Assembly: GCA_028023455.1 (NCBI GenBank)
Contig: JAQFVV010012529.1
Coordinates: 558,001-622,000 of the forward strand
DNA: 64,000 bases
Source: Epiperipatus broadwayi
Lineage: Eukaryota; Onychophora; Udeonychophora; Euonychophora; Peripatidae
Direction: 5' to 3'
Shown here: positions 50,441 through 61,839 of the stretch, in pieces
Layout: the number at the start of each line of letters is the position of its first letter
How positions within the stretch are numbered: position 1 is the first letter of the stretch
Made by a program: the position numbers and the translations under genes
The notes under the pieces: model-generated
What the model saw: the letters and a program-made list of their open reading frames with translations, nothing else
Told to the model about the DNA's origin: nothing
Databases searched by the model: none

Positions 50441-50590
50441 TATATATATATGAAAAACAAAAAAAACACAAGTTAAAAAAACTTGCTAACGCTTGTATTT
50501 ATGATAACAGATGGCATTCTACCAAAAACACCATCAAGCGTAGTTTTCTGTTTACATAAATGTCAGAGCGAGTATTCACTATCTCTAACT

Positions 50591-50653
50591 TTAATTCCAC
50601 TTTCAGATCATGATTTCAAGCTATTTGCTATCGTCAGTGAAAGATAGGAATAA
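50591..50653 (-). ncRNA. Type I hammerhead ribozyme, family 3 unit 1
   Basis: Minus strand: helix I CUUUCA/UGAAAG (six pairs), then an internal loop (UAU opposite U), then AUUCC/GGAAU. Core CUGACGA and GAAA intact. Helix II AGC/GCU with an AAAUA loop and a U-U mismatch next to the core, as in family 2. Helix III is A-U and U-A around a CAUG loop; the insert UCAUGA is a palindrome. Predicted cut after GAUC, between 50606 and 50605. Confidence 0.8.
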
Positions 50654-51001
50654 GAAACTAGATCTAAACACAAACTCTGAGCATTTATGAAACAGTTTCT
50701 ATTCAGCTTGCAAGCGTGAATCTTTTAGACATGTTAATGTCTTCAAACTCAGCATAGCAAGCCAGGATAGCTACATGGGTCTGATCTCAGTTCAGCATCA
50801 CCACATAGTAGAGGCCTCTGCAATATACATCATTGCAAGAAAGACCTCAAAGGTACATTTATGAAAAACAAAAAAAACACAAGTTAAAAAAACTTGCTAA
50901 TGCTTGTATTTATGATAACAGATGGCGTTCTACCAAAAACACCGTCAAGCATAGTTTTCTGTTTACATAAACGTCAGAGCGAGTATTCACTATCTCTAAC
51001 T

Positions 51002-51064
51002 TTAATTCCACTTTCAGATCATGATTTCAAGCTATTTGCTATTGTCAGTGAAAGACAGGAATAA
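51002..51064 (-). ncRNA. Hammerhead ribozyme, family 3 unit 2, core mutated
   Basis: Same fold as the copy 411 bp away, but the first core box reads CUGACAA in place of CUGACGA. The changed base is G8, whose ribose hydroxyl takes part in acid catalysis and whose pairing with C3 shapes the core, so this copy should be inactive. Confidence 0.7.
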
Positions 51065-51208
51065 GAAACTAGCAAATAGCTTGAAATCATGATCTGAAAG
51101 TGGAATTAAAGTTAGAGATAGTGAATACTCGCTCTGACATTTATGTAAACAGAAAACTACGCTTGATGGTGTTTTTGGTAGAACGCCATCTGTTATCATA
51201 TATATATA

Positions 51209-52074
51209 AATTATCATAGCTGCAGGTGTATTATATAAATATTTCTTTAAATTTTATGTTTTTATTTATTTTTCAATGAACAAAAGGTGATTGTAAATAT
51301 TTATGTGTTCAAAAATATAAATTATATATCCTAATACTCTTTCCTAAAATATTTTATAATTTTTAATGTTTGACTGAAAAATTTTCATATTAATATATAA
51401 ACTTAACATCTTAGATTTAAGAAATTTTTATGATATCATTTAATTAATTATTGCTATGGATACATATTGTCATAACCTTAATAAAATTCAACTCATTTAT
51501 AACTAAAATGTGTTTACTTGCATTTAACATTTGAAATAAATCAAACGTAAAATTGTACCTCTAAGAAAAGTATAATAGTTCTTGTACAATATGAAAAAAG
51601 GTTCTTAGTTTTTATAAACTATAATTTTTTATTTTATTAGTAATTAGAACTGACATACATTTCTGTTTTTTTACACTTTTTATGATTTAATAAGAGACAG
51701 GTCTTTCATAAAATAAAAACATGACATTTGTCATGGAGTATAATATACCATATGCTTTAATTTTCTATTTTTGTATAATTCCATATGTCCCACTAGATAA
51801 TTCATAACAGACATAAATTCACATATTTTACAATGAGAAATATTTTAGCATGCTTTATCCAATAACATTTTGCCTAGTATATTTGCTTTCTCTAATTTTC
51901 ACATCAATACTATTGAAATTCAAAAATAACTATTAAGATTATCTTTATCATCGATTATTAAAAAGAAATAATATATATATACATGATGAGATAAATTTTA
52001 TCTTGATATTTTTGAAATAAAAATTTTTCGCATTTAATTGATAATTAGATAACTAGTGTAATGATCCACACTCC
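51209..52074. other. AT-rich spacer, nothing recognised
   Basis: No supported feature. Confidence 0.45.
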
Positions 52075-52300
52075 CTTAAGGAATGAGGATGAATGCGTAG
52101 GATGCCATGAATGATGCGATAAAAGTCTAATCCATGATTGCATCTATTTCAAATATGATAATTTAATGTTTAAACATTTAGTATAGATACGACTTTGACC
52201 AGCTCATACAATCTTCACTTCTCTTTATTATTGTTATGCTCAGTATTCAAACTCAGGGTTAAATTTACACTTAACTCTCTTCAGGGATCAATTAATATCC
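52075..52300 (-). repeat. Short LTR fragment with 3' internal sequence, minus strand
   Basis: The stretch CAGTATTCAAACTCAGGG followed by AACTCTCTTCAGGGATC (about 52242-52290) matches the internal segment next to the LTRs at 43982 and 61007. On the minus strand it is followed by a purine tract (AATAAAGAGAAG) and then TGAAGATTG..., ending ATCATTACA near 52078, which would be a divergent LTR of about 145 bp. Confidence 0.4.
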
Positions 52301-52401
52301 TACAGCAATAATAATACTTTTATATACATTCAATAGATTCTCAAAATTTCTTCCAACCAATTTATCATGAAATTAAGTCAGGATAATATATATATATATA
52401 T

Positions 52402-54074
52402 TGTAACGGGCACCTATGCCATTACATGTATTTTTTATTAAACATGAAATTAAAATATAAAGTTCACAAATAAAAAAATTTGTTTTTAAAAAAATTGAAA
52501 TTTAAAAGTCATCTAAACTTTATAATATATATAAAATCTCACAGATGAGAAATTAAAAAAAGAAACTTTATTAAAAAAAAAAAGAATAAGTTTTAAAACT
52601 AAATTTTCATCAAAAACTTAAAAAGATTTAGAGATAAAAATATATCTTTAAGTTTGAAAAACAAATTAATTAATCATAAAATGGAAATGATTGTTTTAAT
52701 TAGGTAAAAGTAAACTAGCCCTTTGGCATTTAAAATATATAATCAAAGGTTAGATAGGAGAGAAAAACAATGGGAACAGAATGGCCAATAAAAGACATCA
52801 CTCAGGAATCGGACCTCAGTGAAAAGACTATCACCATCGTTATGACGTAATGTCCACTGGATCCGAAAGTCTACCATAAAAAGTGAGTGGAGAAAGAAGT
52901 GAGGAGAGATTATGACAGCAGTGGTGATATGTGTTAGTGCGGAGTTGAAGGAGAAGGGATTGAAAAGATGCACTCTTCATTCCCTTCAGTTCTGTTAAAA
53001 GGGAAAGAGAAATGACCAATCATTTCTACATTGAGGACCAGCTAAAGTAAAAGATCTCTGGATGAATCAATAAAATGGCCAACAGCATACCAGTCTCCCA
53101 GGACGTCAGGACAATTAACACTGGAACCCAAATGGCAATGGTTTAAAGATGAACTTTTCTAAACATAAGAAATATATAATTAATGAACATTTCTAAACAA
53201 AAAAAACTCTAAATACTAAACTTTTCAATATTCTAAATAGAAGAATTTCCTATCTGACTAAATTATTTATTATTTTATTGAATGAATTTTTTTTTTTTTA
53301 AATCATTTCCATTTTTATTTTTTTTATTTTTAATAATATTGTATAAATAGTTTAAACCATAAATTTAAGTTGGGCATAGATGCTTGCATAGATTCATTCG
53401 TGTTTAATTATGTTTTGTTTTCATATTTGATTAAAATATATAAATATTCGGTAAATAATGATATCTTACGTTGAATATCTAAAATGTATTTATTTGGATG
53501 TCTTTTTAGTTATTGGTGTCAATGCAGCATCTTATGATGAATGCCATTGGGTTTCTTGTGAATTCCTTCTGCAATTACATCAATGACTTTATATTTTGAT
53601 CATTTATGTTTATTATGAAATGTTTTTGAGCTTGTAATCTATGTAATCGATCTATGCTCAACATTAAAAAAAAAAACTTTATAAAATTCATCTGTGCAAA
53701 CTTATAAGAGCTAAAACGTAAATTAAACTCTAAAAACCAAGTTAAAATGTAAGCTAAATGATAAAGTAAAAGTTATACTAAAAATAATTTTAAATCTTAT
53801 ATATATTTAAATAAATGTTTGTGTGTGTTATTACTGGCACGGCTTCTATTATTATTTTTTTAATATTGAAGATGTTTTTAGATAAGAATTATTTTATAAA
53901 TCTTTGCATCCCACTGAGCTAATGGCATTGGGCTAACGGTCTAAATATATTAAAAAAAATTTTTTTTTTTTTTAACTTACATATCTGCCTACTATATAAA
54001 TTTTCTAGGTTCAAATGCCTAGTGGCGCCCTGTAGTGCAGATACGGTAAGACTCTTTTTCATCGGACCATTATA
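52402..54074. mobile_element. 1673-bp TA-flanked element, solo-LTR-like
   Basis: Begins TGTAACGGGCACC right after a TA run and ends GGACCATTATA right before another. The ends are near-inverse (TGTAACGG and, inverted, TATAATGG). The nested insertion at 6213-7962 has the same kind of ends (TGTGACGA and, inverted, TATAACGG), a similar length and the same target. No coding sequence. A purine-rich middle (52745-52975) and long A and T runs are present. Either a solo LTR or a non-autonomous short-TIR element; I cannot decide from one copy. Confidence 0.5.
53905..54046 (+). other. Possible tRNA-derived segment
   Basis: Within the TA-flanked element. CATCCCACTGAGCTAATGG has an A-box-like look and, about 100 bp on, GGTTCAAATGCC resembles a B box (GGTTCGAATCC). 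The distance is longer than in a tRNA, no cloverleaf could be drawn, and the TGGCGCCC that follows could equally be a primer-binding site after an LTR. Low confidence. Confidence 0.2.
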
Positions 54075-54084
54075 ATATATATAT

Positions 54085-55963
54085 GGGTAAATGTATTCAA
54101 TTTTATTTTATTATGAAAATAAAATAATTTAAATAAATCAGAGACGTCCTTAAATTTAAAATAGATTTAATAATATTTATTAATTGAAAACAATTTAAAT
54201 TTATCTTCATATAACAAAATTTTTAATTACAAGTGTTTAAATACATTTCTACTTTATTAGTATATGCATTTTAAAATTATATCTTCCCATATCTCATAGT
54301 AGATATGTATCATAGCACAAACAATATTTAATAGATTGCAAAAACAAATAACATTTTATAATTCCAAAGATTATGATAACACTAACTAATTAAATTAAAA
54401 TTAAACAATCTATGTATAAATGAAGACTTTTGTAATATCGAATCTTTTTGAGGGGATTCCATTTGTATGTATGGTCTCTATCATTGAAAGAAAAGACCTT
54501 TCATCCAAGGATATTAATCATTTATACTGAATAATAAATAAACAAATATTAATAAATTAACTAACTTTATAATAAACAAGAATTCTGTGATGTCATAAGT
54601 GAATGAATTTAATATGAACAATAAAATCTTACCTTCATCTTAAGTTTAATTATTAACCTGATCAAGTCGCTAGGTAAGAAAGATCTAAATTTTATTAAAT
54701 AAAAAAAATGTTTACCTAATGATTTTTCATCTAATAATTTTCCAAAATGGATTATTCCTAAGTAGGTTTTAAAGGCAAAGGAAATAAAATTAAATATTTA
54801 TATATGTTGATAGGCAAAAATAATATGATGTATTTAAAGTTCATGGTATTGTCCTATTCATTTTCCAAAATTTAAGTAGCAGTGTTCCTTAAGAATAAAG
54901 TTCTTTTATTTCCAGTCACCAATCATCAGCGAGACAATTAATATACTTCATTGTTTCATAAATATTCCTCTCACATGACAATGACATCCCTATTCTTAAA
55001 TTATCTTGCTGTAAACTGAATTTGAATATTGAATTGTATAGATATATATATTTTAGGCATTTCAGTAGGAATGAATAATTTATACTATTTTAGGTTAGAA
55101 CAATAGCATTTAATCCTATGACAATGTTCTTTACTCATGATGCATTTTCTATAACTTAAAATAAATTTATTTAGACATATAAATGTGTTTGGTGATATTA
55201 ACCTTCCTTGAAATTCAAATTTAGAATAATATCATTAAGAATTTCTCTAATTATTATATTAAAGATAATTTCACTTTTGAAATTATTATTGATGATATTA
55301 AAGAGTAATTTATTTACTCTTTACTTGAGTAATATTAGAGTTCTCTGATAATGAAGATTTTATAAACAAGGAAAATTCATCCAAACTATTGATCCATTTT
55401 TCTGATGGGTTTGGTATTCGAACAGAGCAAAATAAATATGCATAGTGACTAGTTCATTTGTAAAAGATGGAACTGATTTGGAAATTAGTTGATTTAGCTT
55501 TTATAATGGAATCGATTTTTGGTAATTAGCATGTGTTAAATTACTATTTCATTTCATGATTTTGTATTCAATTATTGTTGAATGCATCATAATTAATAAT
55601 TGCATAATTGGGTTCTAATTTTATTTCCTTCACATTTAGTTCCTAAGATACGATTTGACCTTAGATTATCTCTTTATTTTGAGTCTTGATTAGTGATATT
55701 AGTTAACTTAATAAATATTATATATATATATGAATGATTAAAATCTAATTATTTTAATATTTGATTTCATTAAAATAACTATTTATTTGACTTGACTTTT
55801 ATTATTAAAATTTTATAATCTAACATTTAAATTATATACTTATTAAAATTTTGTAATCTAACATTTAAATTATATACATGTGCACTGTTTATTAATTAAA
55901 ATTATATTTTTAAGTCTATGGCTTGATATTGTATATCCTTAATAAGATTGTAAGCTATCCTTA
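54085..55963. other. AT-rich spacer, nothing recognised
   Basis: No gene or mobile element recognised. A 36-bp AT-rich unit with TAATCTAACATTTAAATTAT is duplicated near 55816-55876. Confidence 0.45.
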
Positions 55964-55971
55964 CACTAGAT

Positions 55972-56517
55972 CAGTGGTCTTCAACCCTTGGTCCGTGGAC
56001 TGGTGCTGGGCCACGGAAGTTTTTTACCAGTCCGCAGTAGACTGGCAGGAAATTTTGTAATAATAAAATAATGAGTTTAAACTTTTAATTAATATAAACA
56101 ATTTTTATTTATTTTTTCATCTCATTTTTACCCAATTAAAAAAAAAGAAACAGAACGAAAACAAAATCTAATCAATCATACAGAAATTAATTTGTTTTTC
56201 TAGTTATCACAGATGTTCATGGTGGAGGGGGTAGAATTAAATTTTTATTACTTTTCTAAAAAAATTCAAAATTAAAAAAAAAGTTTTTTATTATACAAAC
56301 TCCATATATATATAGAACTTCATCTAATATTTTTTAACACTGTTGTTTTGATCAGTTATAACAATTATGCTCATCTAAGGCTAAGCAGTTTACATCTTTA
56401 AGAAAATGTATCTATAGACTTCTGCTGGTCCGAAACCTTATCCTTATTTTTGCCAGTCTGCAAAACTTTATCCTTATTTTTACCGGTCCGCAGATATGAA
56501 AAGGTTGAAGACCACTG
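55972..56517. mobile_element. Non-autonomous hAT element with 8-bp target duplication
   Basis: A complete 546-bp element. Terminal inverted repeats CAGTGGTCTTCAACC (left) and GGTTGAAGACCACTG (right) match over 15 bases, and CACTAGAT (55964-55971 and 56518-56525) is an exact 8-bp duplication. Next to each end are GGTCCGTGGACTGG and CCGGTCCGCAG, subterminal motifs of the kind found in hAT (Charlie/ZBED-like) families. The inside is AT-rich and non-coding, so it is a MITE-like deletion derivative that relies on a transposase elsewhere. The transposase relic at 18170-20900 has different ends and is not its obvious partner. Confidence 0.92.
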
Positions 56518-56525
56518 CACTAGAT

Positions 56526-58950
56526 ATCTTAAAAGAATTAGCTAAGCTGATTATAAAATAGAATTTGTTCCTGTTCCAGAAATAGAAACTATCATTAAAT
56601 AATAATTAAATATATTGGTGTGCAAAAGTTAATTAAAACACTATAGCATTGCTTTCTAAAAAATATAGGAACAGATAAAAGATGTAACTAGAGAAAAAAT
56701 ATTTATATGCATACACTCACATGAGCTGCAAGATTGATGTTTCAGGTGTATAAAAAGTTGGAGTCTTATCCAGTAAACATTAACTATTGAAGCGCCAGAG
56801 TGGGCTAAAGGACTTTTGCAGACCACATCAATTTAATTAGTATTTTGTTAAATTGTAGGGCTGCGAGAATGTAAATACTATTTTTAAAATACCTTATTTT
56901 TATTTGCGTATTTTGTTAACTTGCTGGAATTTAATAAACATCATATTACATTTAAATTAATCTATTTAAGTAGCTATTTTATTTTTTCTTGACTATCTTT
57001 TCCATGACTACAGTATTTACGATGTTCATACAAAGCAGAATCTGGTATAGTCAGAGAATCTAAGGGAGAGTTAGTTAGATGGAATGAATCTATGTTAATG
57101 TCATTGCAATGTTAAGTGCAATGACCACATTCATTGTTTGAAATTATAATTTTTTTGTTTTCATTTTAAAATTGTGGGAAAACTGAATGGACTATGCATG
57201 TTGTAATACCACCATTCTCTGCTATTGTATTTCCTGTTTCAAATGATGTATGCCTTGTTAAAATCGAATAAAAATTAGATTTTTTATTTTTTTTTATTAT
57301 TATTAACAAGTTTATTTAATTTTTTTTGCTCAATTTTTGATTGTACAGGGAAAACAAGGTGTACATTTTTGATGGGAAAAATTTAATTTGTCAGTGGATT
57401 CAACATGCATCAAAGATTTTGTAATTTCAAGGTCTTCATCCCAAAAACAAACATAATAACATAAGTACTCAATTTTATATATATATTTATTATTATTTTA
57501 AAAAGGTATTACTTGGTGAAAGTAATTGTCAGTAATTAATATAATTAGTGTGTTTGTACTGATATGTCTGTGATCTATAATAAAAATGATTTTGACTGCA
57601 TGTGTAAAATTAGCTGATTATGTACAATGTAATTTTGGAGCTCTGATCCAAGTTTGACACAATCTTACTTTATAGACATAATGATTCTCAAAAGGTTTAA
57701 TAATTTATTAGCATATGTATTTGTATTAGTGTGTTTGTACTTGCATGTCTGTGTTTGTATAACAAGTAATGATTTTGACTATCTCTAAAATGAAGCTCTT
57801 ATAGAGCAGTACAATGTAAATTTTAAGGCTGATTATCAGATGCACAGAATGGTTGCAGTTGATGAAGCAATCACAAAATTTACTTAGTACCATGTGACAA
57901 TATAAACTCTTAAACTGATAAAGAGAAGTTTCAAGTGATGGGTGTATGGTGATTACTATAATGATTATGTTTATCACATGAATTGTATGCAAATAAAGAA
58001 TCAAATCCAGATTTTTGTCTAGTTTTGCCACATCTTGAATCACATTATTTTTAAGTCAACAGCTAGCAAATGAGTTACGTGCAAATAAATTATATCTCTG
58101 TGGGATAATAAATATAACAAGATAGCACCACTAGTGCGCACAATAAATATAAAATGAAGAAAGTAGACTCATTTTATCATTAATAAAGACAGTGATCTTC
58201 AATTTCTAATTTGGATGGACAAGAAGCCAATTGATATGATTAAAAATGCATATTCACTTTCTTGAAATGATTTATTTTGTATCTTTTATTAGAAAGAACT
58301 TTTGTTTTATAGTTGCCTTGATATTTTATTAACTTCTGGGGTACAAAAAAAATGACACATTCTTATAGTTCTCTTGTTGTAAGTTCTGAAACCATGAATT
58401 ATTTTAGATAAGAAGTATTATATATGTTTTGAATCCGAATTTTTTGATGAATACTAAGAAATTATCAATGAAAATGTAATTTTAAAACTTAGTTGTGATA
58501 AAGTAGAAATTATGAACAAAGAGTAAAGTAATTTTTTAGGATATTGAAATTCTTTTTTTTTTTAAGTTTTTTTAATAGTGATTAATATTTCTCTTAATCA
58601 CATATATTTTTTCTTCATATTTCTATCAATGTATAGCATTTTGCTCTAAGATTGTTAAAACTGAAGTTATTGTGAAGATTGTGTCTCAAATCAATTCTTT
58701 AAAATTCACCCCATTCCAAAAAGTTAAATCAGAAAATTTTATTTAATAAATGCACTTAAGATTAGAATATCAAAATAATGGTTTGTGACGCAAGTGACAA
58801 TCAATGAATTTAATATTAATAGTCTATACAAATGACCAATATATTTAAAGAGAATAGAGAAACTTTTTTTAATAAATGAAATCTCTAGTGACCTCTTTTG
58901 TCATGTTATACTTAGCAGACTATAATAGAAATTGCAAATCATCTATGTAA
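56526..58950. other. AT-rich spacer, possible gag scrap
   Basis: Mostly featureless. A 24-codon stretch at about 57350-57424 reads KVYIFDGKNLICQWIQ, faintly like the start of a Gypsy capsid domain (F-D-G-K-N...W); it could be the upstream end of the element at 58960-60240 but the gap is large. Open frames around 57726-58043 have no motif. Confidence 0.3.
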
Positions 58951-58969
58951 GTATTAGGCTTCAGAGAAA

Positions 58970-59626
58970 TTGTCATATGCAACCGTAGTAAAGAAGTCAA
59001 TAATTACATTAGTCCAGTCATTAAAACATAAAATACAGCAATATTTTAGAAACAAATGGCAAACTAGGGGAGAAACATTGAATGATTACAACCAGGGGTT
59101 GAAAGATATAGCAAAGGGATATAAACATGGAGAGTCTTTTGAAGACTCTCTATTAGAACAATTACTTTGGGGAATGTCTAATAATATGCTCAGAGAGCTG
59201 TAGCTAGCCTTAAGAGAGTTAAAAATTATGAAAAAGCAATCAAAGTGGGACTAGCCTATGAATATGTATAGGGCTAATTGAAGAAGCTTTGAAATTTCAA
59301 TAGTGGCAATAAAAAAAGTGTGATGCATGAACAAGACTGAAAGCAAAAAACAATATATAGAAACTATTTCAAAAAAGATAGTTTGTGATTATTGTGGGAA
59401 GAAAAGCCATATGATGTATAGTTGCAAATGAAATATGAAACATTGTACAGCCTATGAAGTTGTGGGCTATTTAGAAATGGTAAATCAATCTAAAGGAAAA
59501 AGAGAATGTAAAGCTCATGCCTTTCTCAAAAAAAATAATGCAAAATATGAAGTTAAAAAAACTCAAATTATGAATTGCAATCAAATGAAGTCAAATAAAT
59601 TGATAGTAGGGCAAGTTTTTAAATGA
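58970..59626 (+). pseudogene. gag: Gypsy gag relic with CCHC zinc knuckle
   Basis: Same frame throughout with in-frame stops at about 59201 and later. Capsid part: FRNKWQTRGETLNDYNQGLK and SFEDSLLEQLLWGMSNNMLR, the pattern of gag domains in K02A2.6-like Gypsy elements (E-x-x-x-D-Y then F-x-x-G-L). Nucleocapsid: CDYCGKKSHMMYSC (59384-59425), a perfect C-x2-C-x4-H-x4-C zinc knuckle. The last piece (59435-59626) is basic and may lead into protease. Known: such knuckles bind the element's own RNA. Confidence 0.75.
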
Positions 59627-59719
59627 TAACAGTTAAAGACTGGAAATTAACAAAAGCAATTTGCAAAAAAACACCATCAAGGAAAAAGATGTTAATGGTA
59701 ATAAGGGCCAAATTATTAT

Positions 59720-60240
59720 TTTTCCAGTAGATATATGGTTTTATTTGATGGAGCAATCCCTATAGCTTGTAAACCAAGAAAAGTTCCTTTCATCCTTCAG
59801 GCAAAAGTTGAGGAAGAATTAAATGATCTAGTTTCTAAAGGGTTGCTGGCAAAAATCATCAAATGGCTGCTCTAGTGCTAGCAATGACTAAGCTAAATGG
59901 CCAAGTCTGTATCTATGGTGACTACCACCCTATAATGAATAAGAACATACCCCAAAAATTCAATACCTTATGTTGAATATTAGAGAAATATTGGATAGCA
60001 TGGAAAAAGCAAGTCACTATGCTAAAATTGATTTGCGAGCAGCTTTCCATCTAATTTCAGTTTCCAAACTAACTTCTGAATTGCTAACGATCACCACACA
60101 TAAAGGGTTGTTTAATTATAGATTATCCTATGAAATCAGAGTGACAGTAATATATTTCAAGACCAAATAGATATGTTGTTTCAGAAAATGGATGGAGTGA
60201 TAGCTTACTACAATGATATTCTAATACATCTTTATCCCAG
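59720..60240 (+). pseudogene. pol: Gypsy RT relic (N-terminal half)
   Basis: Seen over frames: KVEEELNDLVSKGLLAKI, then VCIYGDYHPIMN (equivalent of R-x-C-x-D-Y), ILDSMEKASHYAKIDLRAAF (motif A, from about 59982), ITTHKGLFNYRLSYEI (motif B area) and AYYNDILIH. These are the successive boxes of Ty3/Gypsy RT. The frame 59970-60170 is the longest open piece. Downstream palm, RNase H and integrase are not visible. Confidence 0.75.
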
Positions 60241-60244
60241 TTAG

Positions 60245-60671
60245 CAATAGACTTTTATGCAAGATTCACTATACTGATCATCACTATTTTGATTTACAAT
60301 AGATTACTCACTATTATCTTAATTTTTTTAAAAAAATATCCAACATTTTTTCAAGATGGTTAACATTTTATAAGATTGATGATGTCATAGTATAGTGATT
60401 TTATTAAAACTATGACTTCTGAAAATAAAATTGTGATAATCATACTAAAAATATAAGTTTATTCATTATACAGTGTACAATATTGTTTAATTATGGAAGG
60501 AAAATATGTTTAATGCACTTTATTTAATTTTCATCCAGCAACTGATATAAACATTCTGTGATTTCATTTATGACATATCCAAAATACAAAAGGTTTTCAT
60601 CTTTAATGTTTACAAAATAAAAAAAAACTGTCTTGTACAACAATAAAGTATATTGATATTTAGTTGTAAAA
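60245..60671. other. Spacer, nothing recognised
   Basis: No supported feature between the RT relic and the LTR that follows. Confidence 0.4.
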
Positions 60672-61525
60672 TGTGTATTATGGAACCCTGGGGAATGCCA
60701 TAGGAGGATGGAAATAAGACTCAATAATTGGACAATTTGAACACAACACATCAAACAACCCACAACAAGTCATATACTGAAATCCATGATTCGGCATCCC
60801 ATTTGGAGGTGCCAGATATTACTAAATCTGAAATGACATATAATAAAGGGAGTGCATCTCACTACTATTAGACCTAGGCCTTTGAGTAGGATGCTAAAGA
60901 TGTCACAATGAAATGCTTAGCTCCAAATCACATCTATCTTTAGTATGCTAGCTCATAATTTACATAAGACATTTCAATGTAATTTAGACTAGTGTATATT
61001 CATTACATTCCCCTTTTAGGCCTCATTACTACACAGAATTCAAACTCAGGGAGTACTTGGAGTCAGCTCTCTTCAGAGATGAACTTACTTAATCTTCAAC
61101 AAAATATGCCTATGTATAAGCAATGATCAGTATATTTTTCAATATGAATTTATTGATGGTAACCAATCATTTAGGAGAGCAATGCATAATGATGATGGTG
61201 ATCAAACAGAGATCAGATTGATTTTGACAACTCAGTAACATTTATTAATAAACTATAATGTGTAATAGCATATATTTACAGAAAGAATATTAAGTTAACA
61301 TTTGTTAATAACTATAATGTATCATAGCATATATTTGCAAAAAGAATATTAAGTTAATAAGGATAGTCTTCTATCATTTTGAAAGTTTAAAACAATAAAT
61401 CTCACTGATTCATATTTCATGATAAAAGTCCATCCTCAAGCAATTTTTATTTACAATAAAGAAAACAAAATGATTCAAAATAAAGCATATACAAAATGAG
61501 ATTAAATAATTCACTATATATATAT
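60672..61525 (-). mobile_element. Short-LTR family copy: 3' LTR plus 3' internal sequence
   Basis: LTR at about 60672-61007 (minus strand TGTAATGAATA to ATAATACACA), homologous to 41342-41670 and 43653-43982. On its right lies the purine tract CCTAAAAGGGGAA (61008-61020) and about 500 bp of internal sequence shared with 43983-44640. No 5' LTR is visible; a TA run at about 61519-61530 ends it and the CR1-like LINE begins there. Confidence 0.65.
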
Positions 61526-61839
61526 TATACCGGACAAAATCTTTAGATCCGCATATACTGACCACCAGGGTGCCACTGCAAACATCGCTAAGTTGAATTT
61601 GGATATTTTTAAAATTTGTTTTAGTTCTGTTTTTCTTTACGTGCAAGACTGATCTTTTGAGAGCAGTCATATAAAAAATAATTATTGTGAATGAGAGTAA
61701 AATTGTGATCAAGAGAGTGAGTTATTTGAAAGATTGAAAATTTTTGTGTTTAACTGTCTGAAAGATTTTCGTTCGCCATTTTAGGTTAGAAGTTGTTTTT
61801 TTTTAAAAAGTTGTTCCTGTTGAATGTGTGATAGCATAA

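Larger units (their letters stand above)
50452..51197 (-). mobile_element. Hammerhead-bearing retrozyme/PLE-type element, family 3
   Basis: A 746-bp non-coding element in a TA run. Layout on the plus strand: a full 411-bp unit (50452-50862), a partial second unit (50863-51070), then an inverted arm (51071-51197) complementary to 50914-51040 with a few mismatches. Read on the ribozyme strand this is inverted-direct-direct, the same layout as the element at 42557-43569. Flanks share at least 10 bases of TA repeat. Parts of the unit resemble the repeats at 39018-39690. No protein coding. Confidence 0.75.
58960..60240 (+). mobile_element. Decayed Gypsy gag-pol fragment
   Basis: A second Gypsy lineage, unlike the 4609-17920 element. 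In order: a capsid-like segment, a CCHC zinc knuckle and the N-terminal half of RT. Protease was not recognised. The RT motif C, read as AYYNDILIH near 60205-60230, has Asn in place of the first catalytic Asp of YxDD. No LTRs could be assigned; the short LTR at 60672 belongs to the minus-strand family. Confidence 0.7.

Noticed and set aside
54905-54940. CTGATGA followed by GAAA on the minus strand as another hammerhead core
   Set aside because: Helix II does not pair and the flanking bases show no helix I complementarity; chance occurrence.
56785-56850. tRNA-Ser/Leu-like stretch around GCGCCAGAGTGGGCTAAAGG
   Set aside because: No acceptor stem, B box or cloverleaf could be built.
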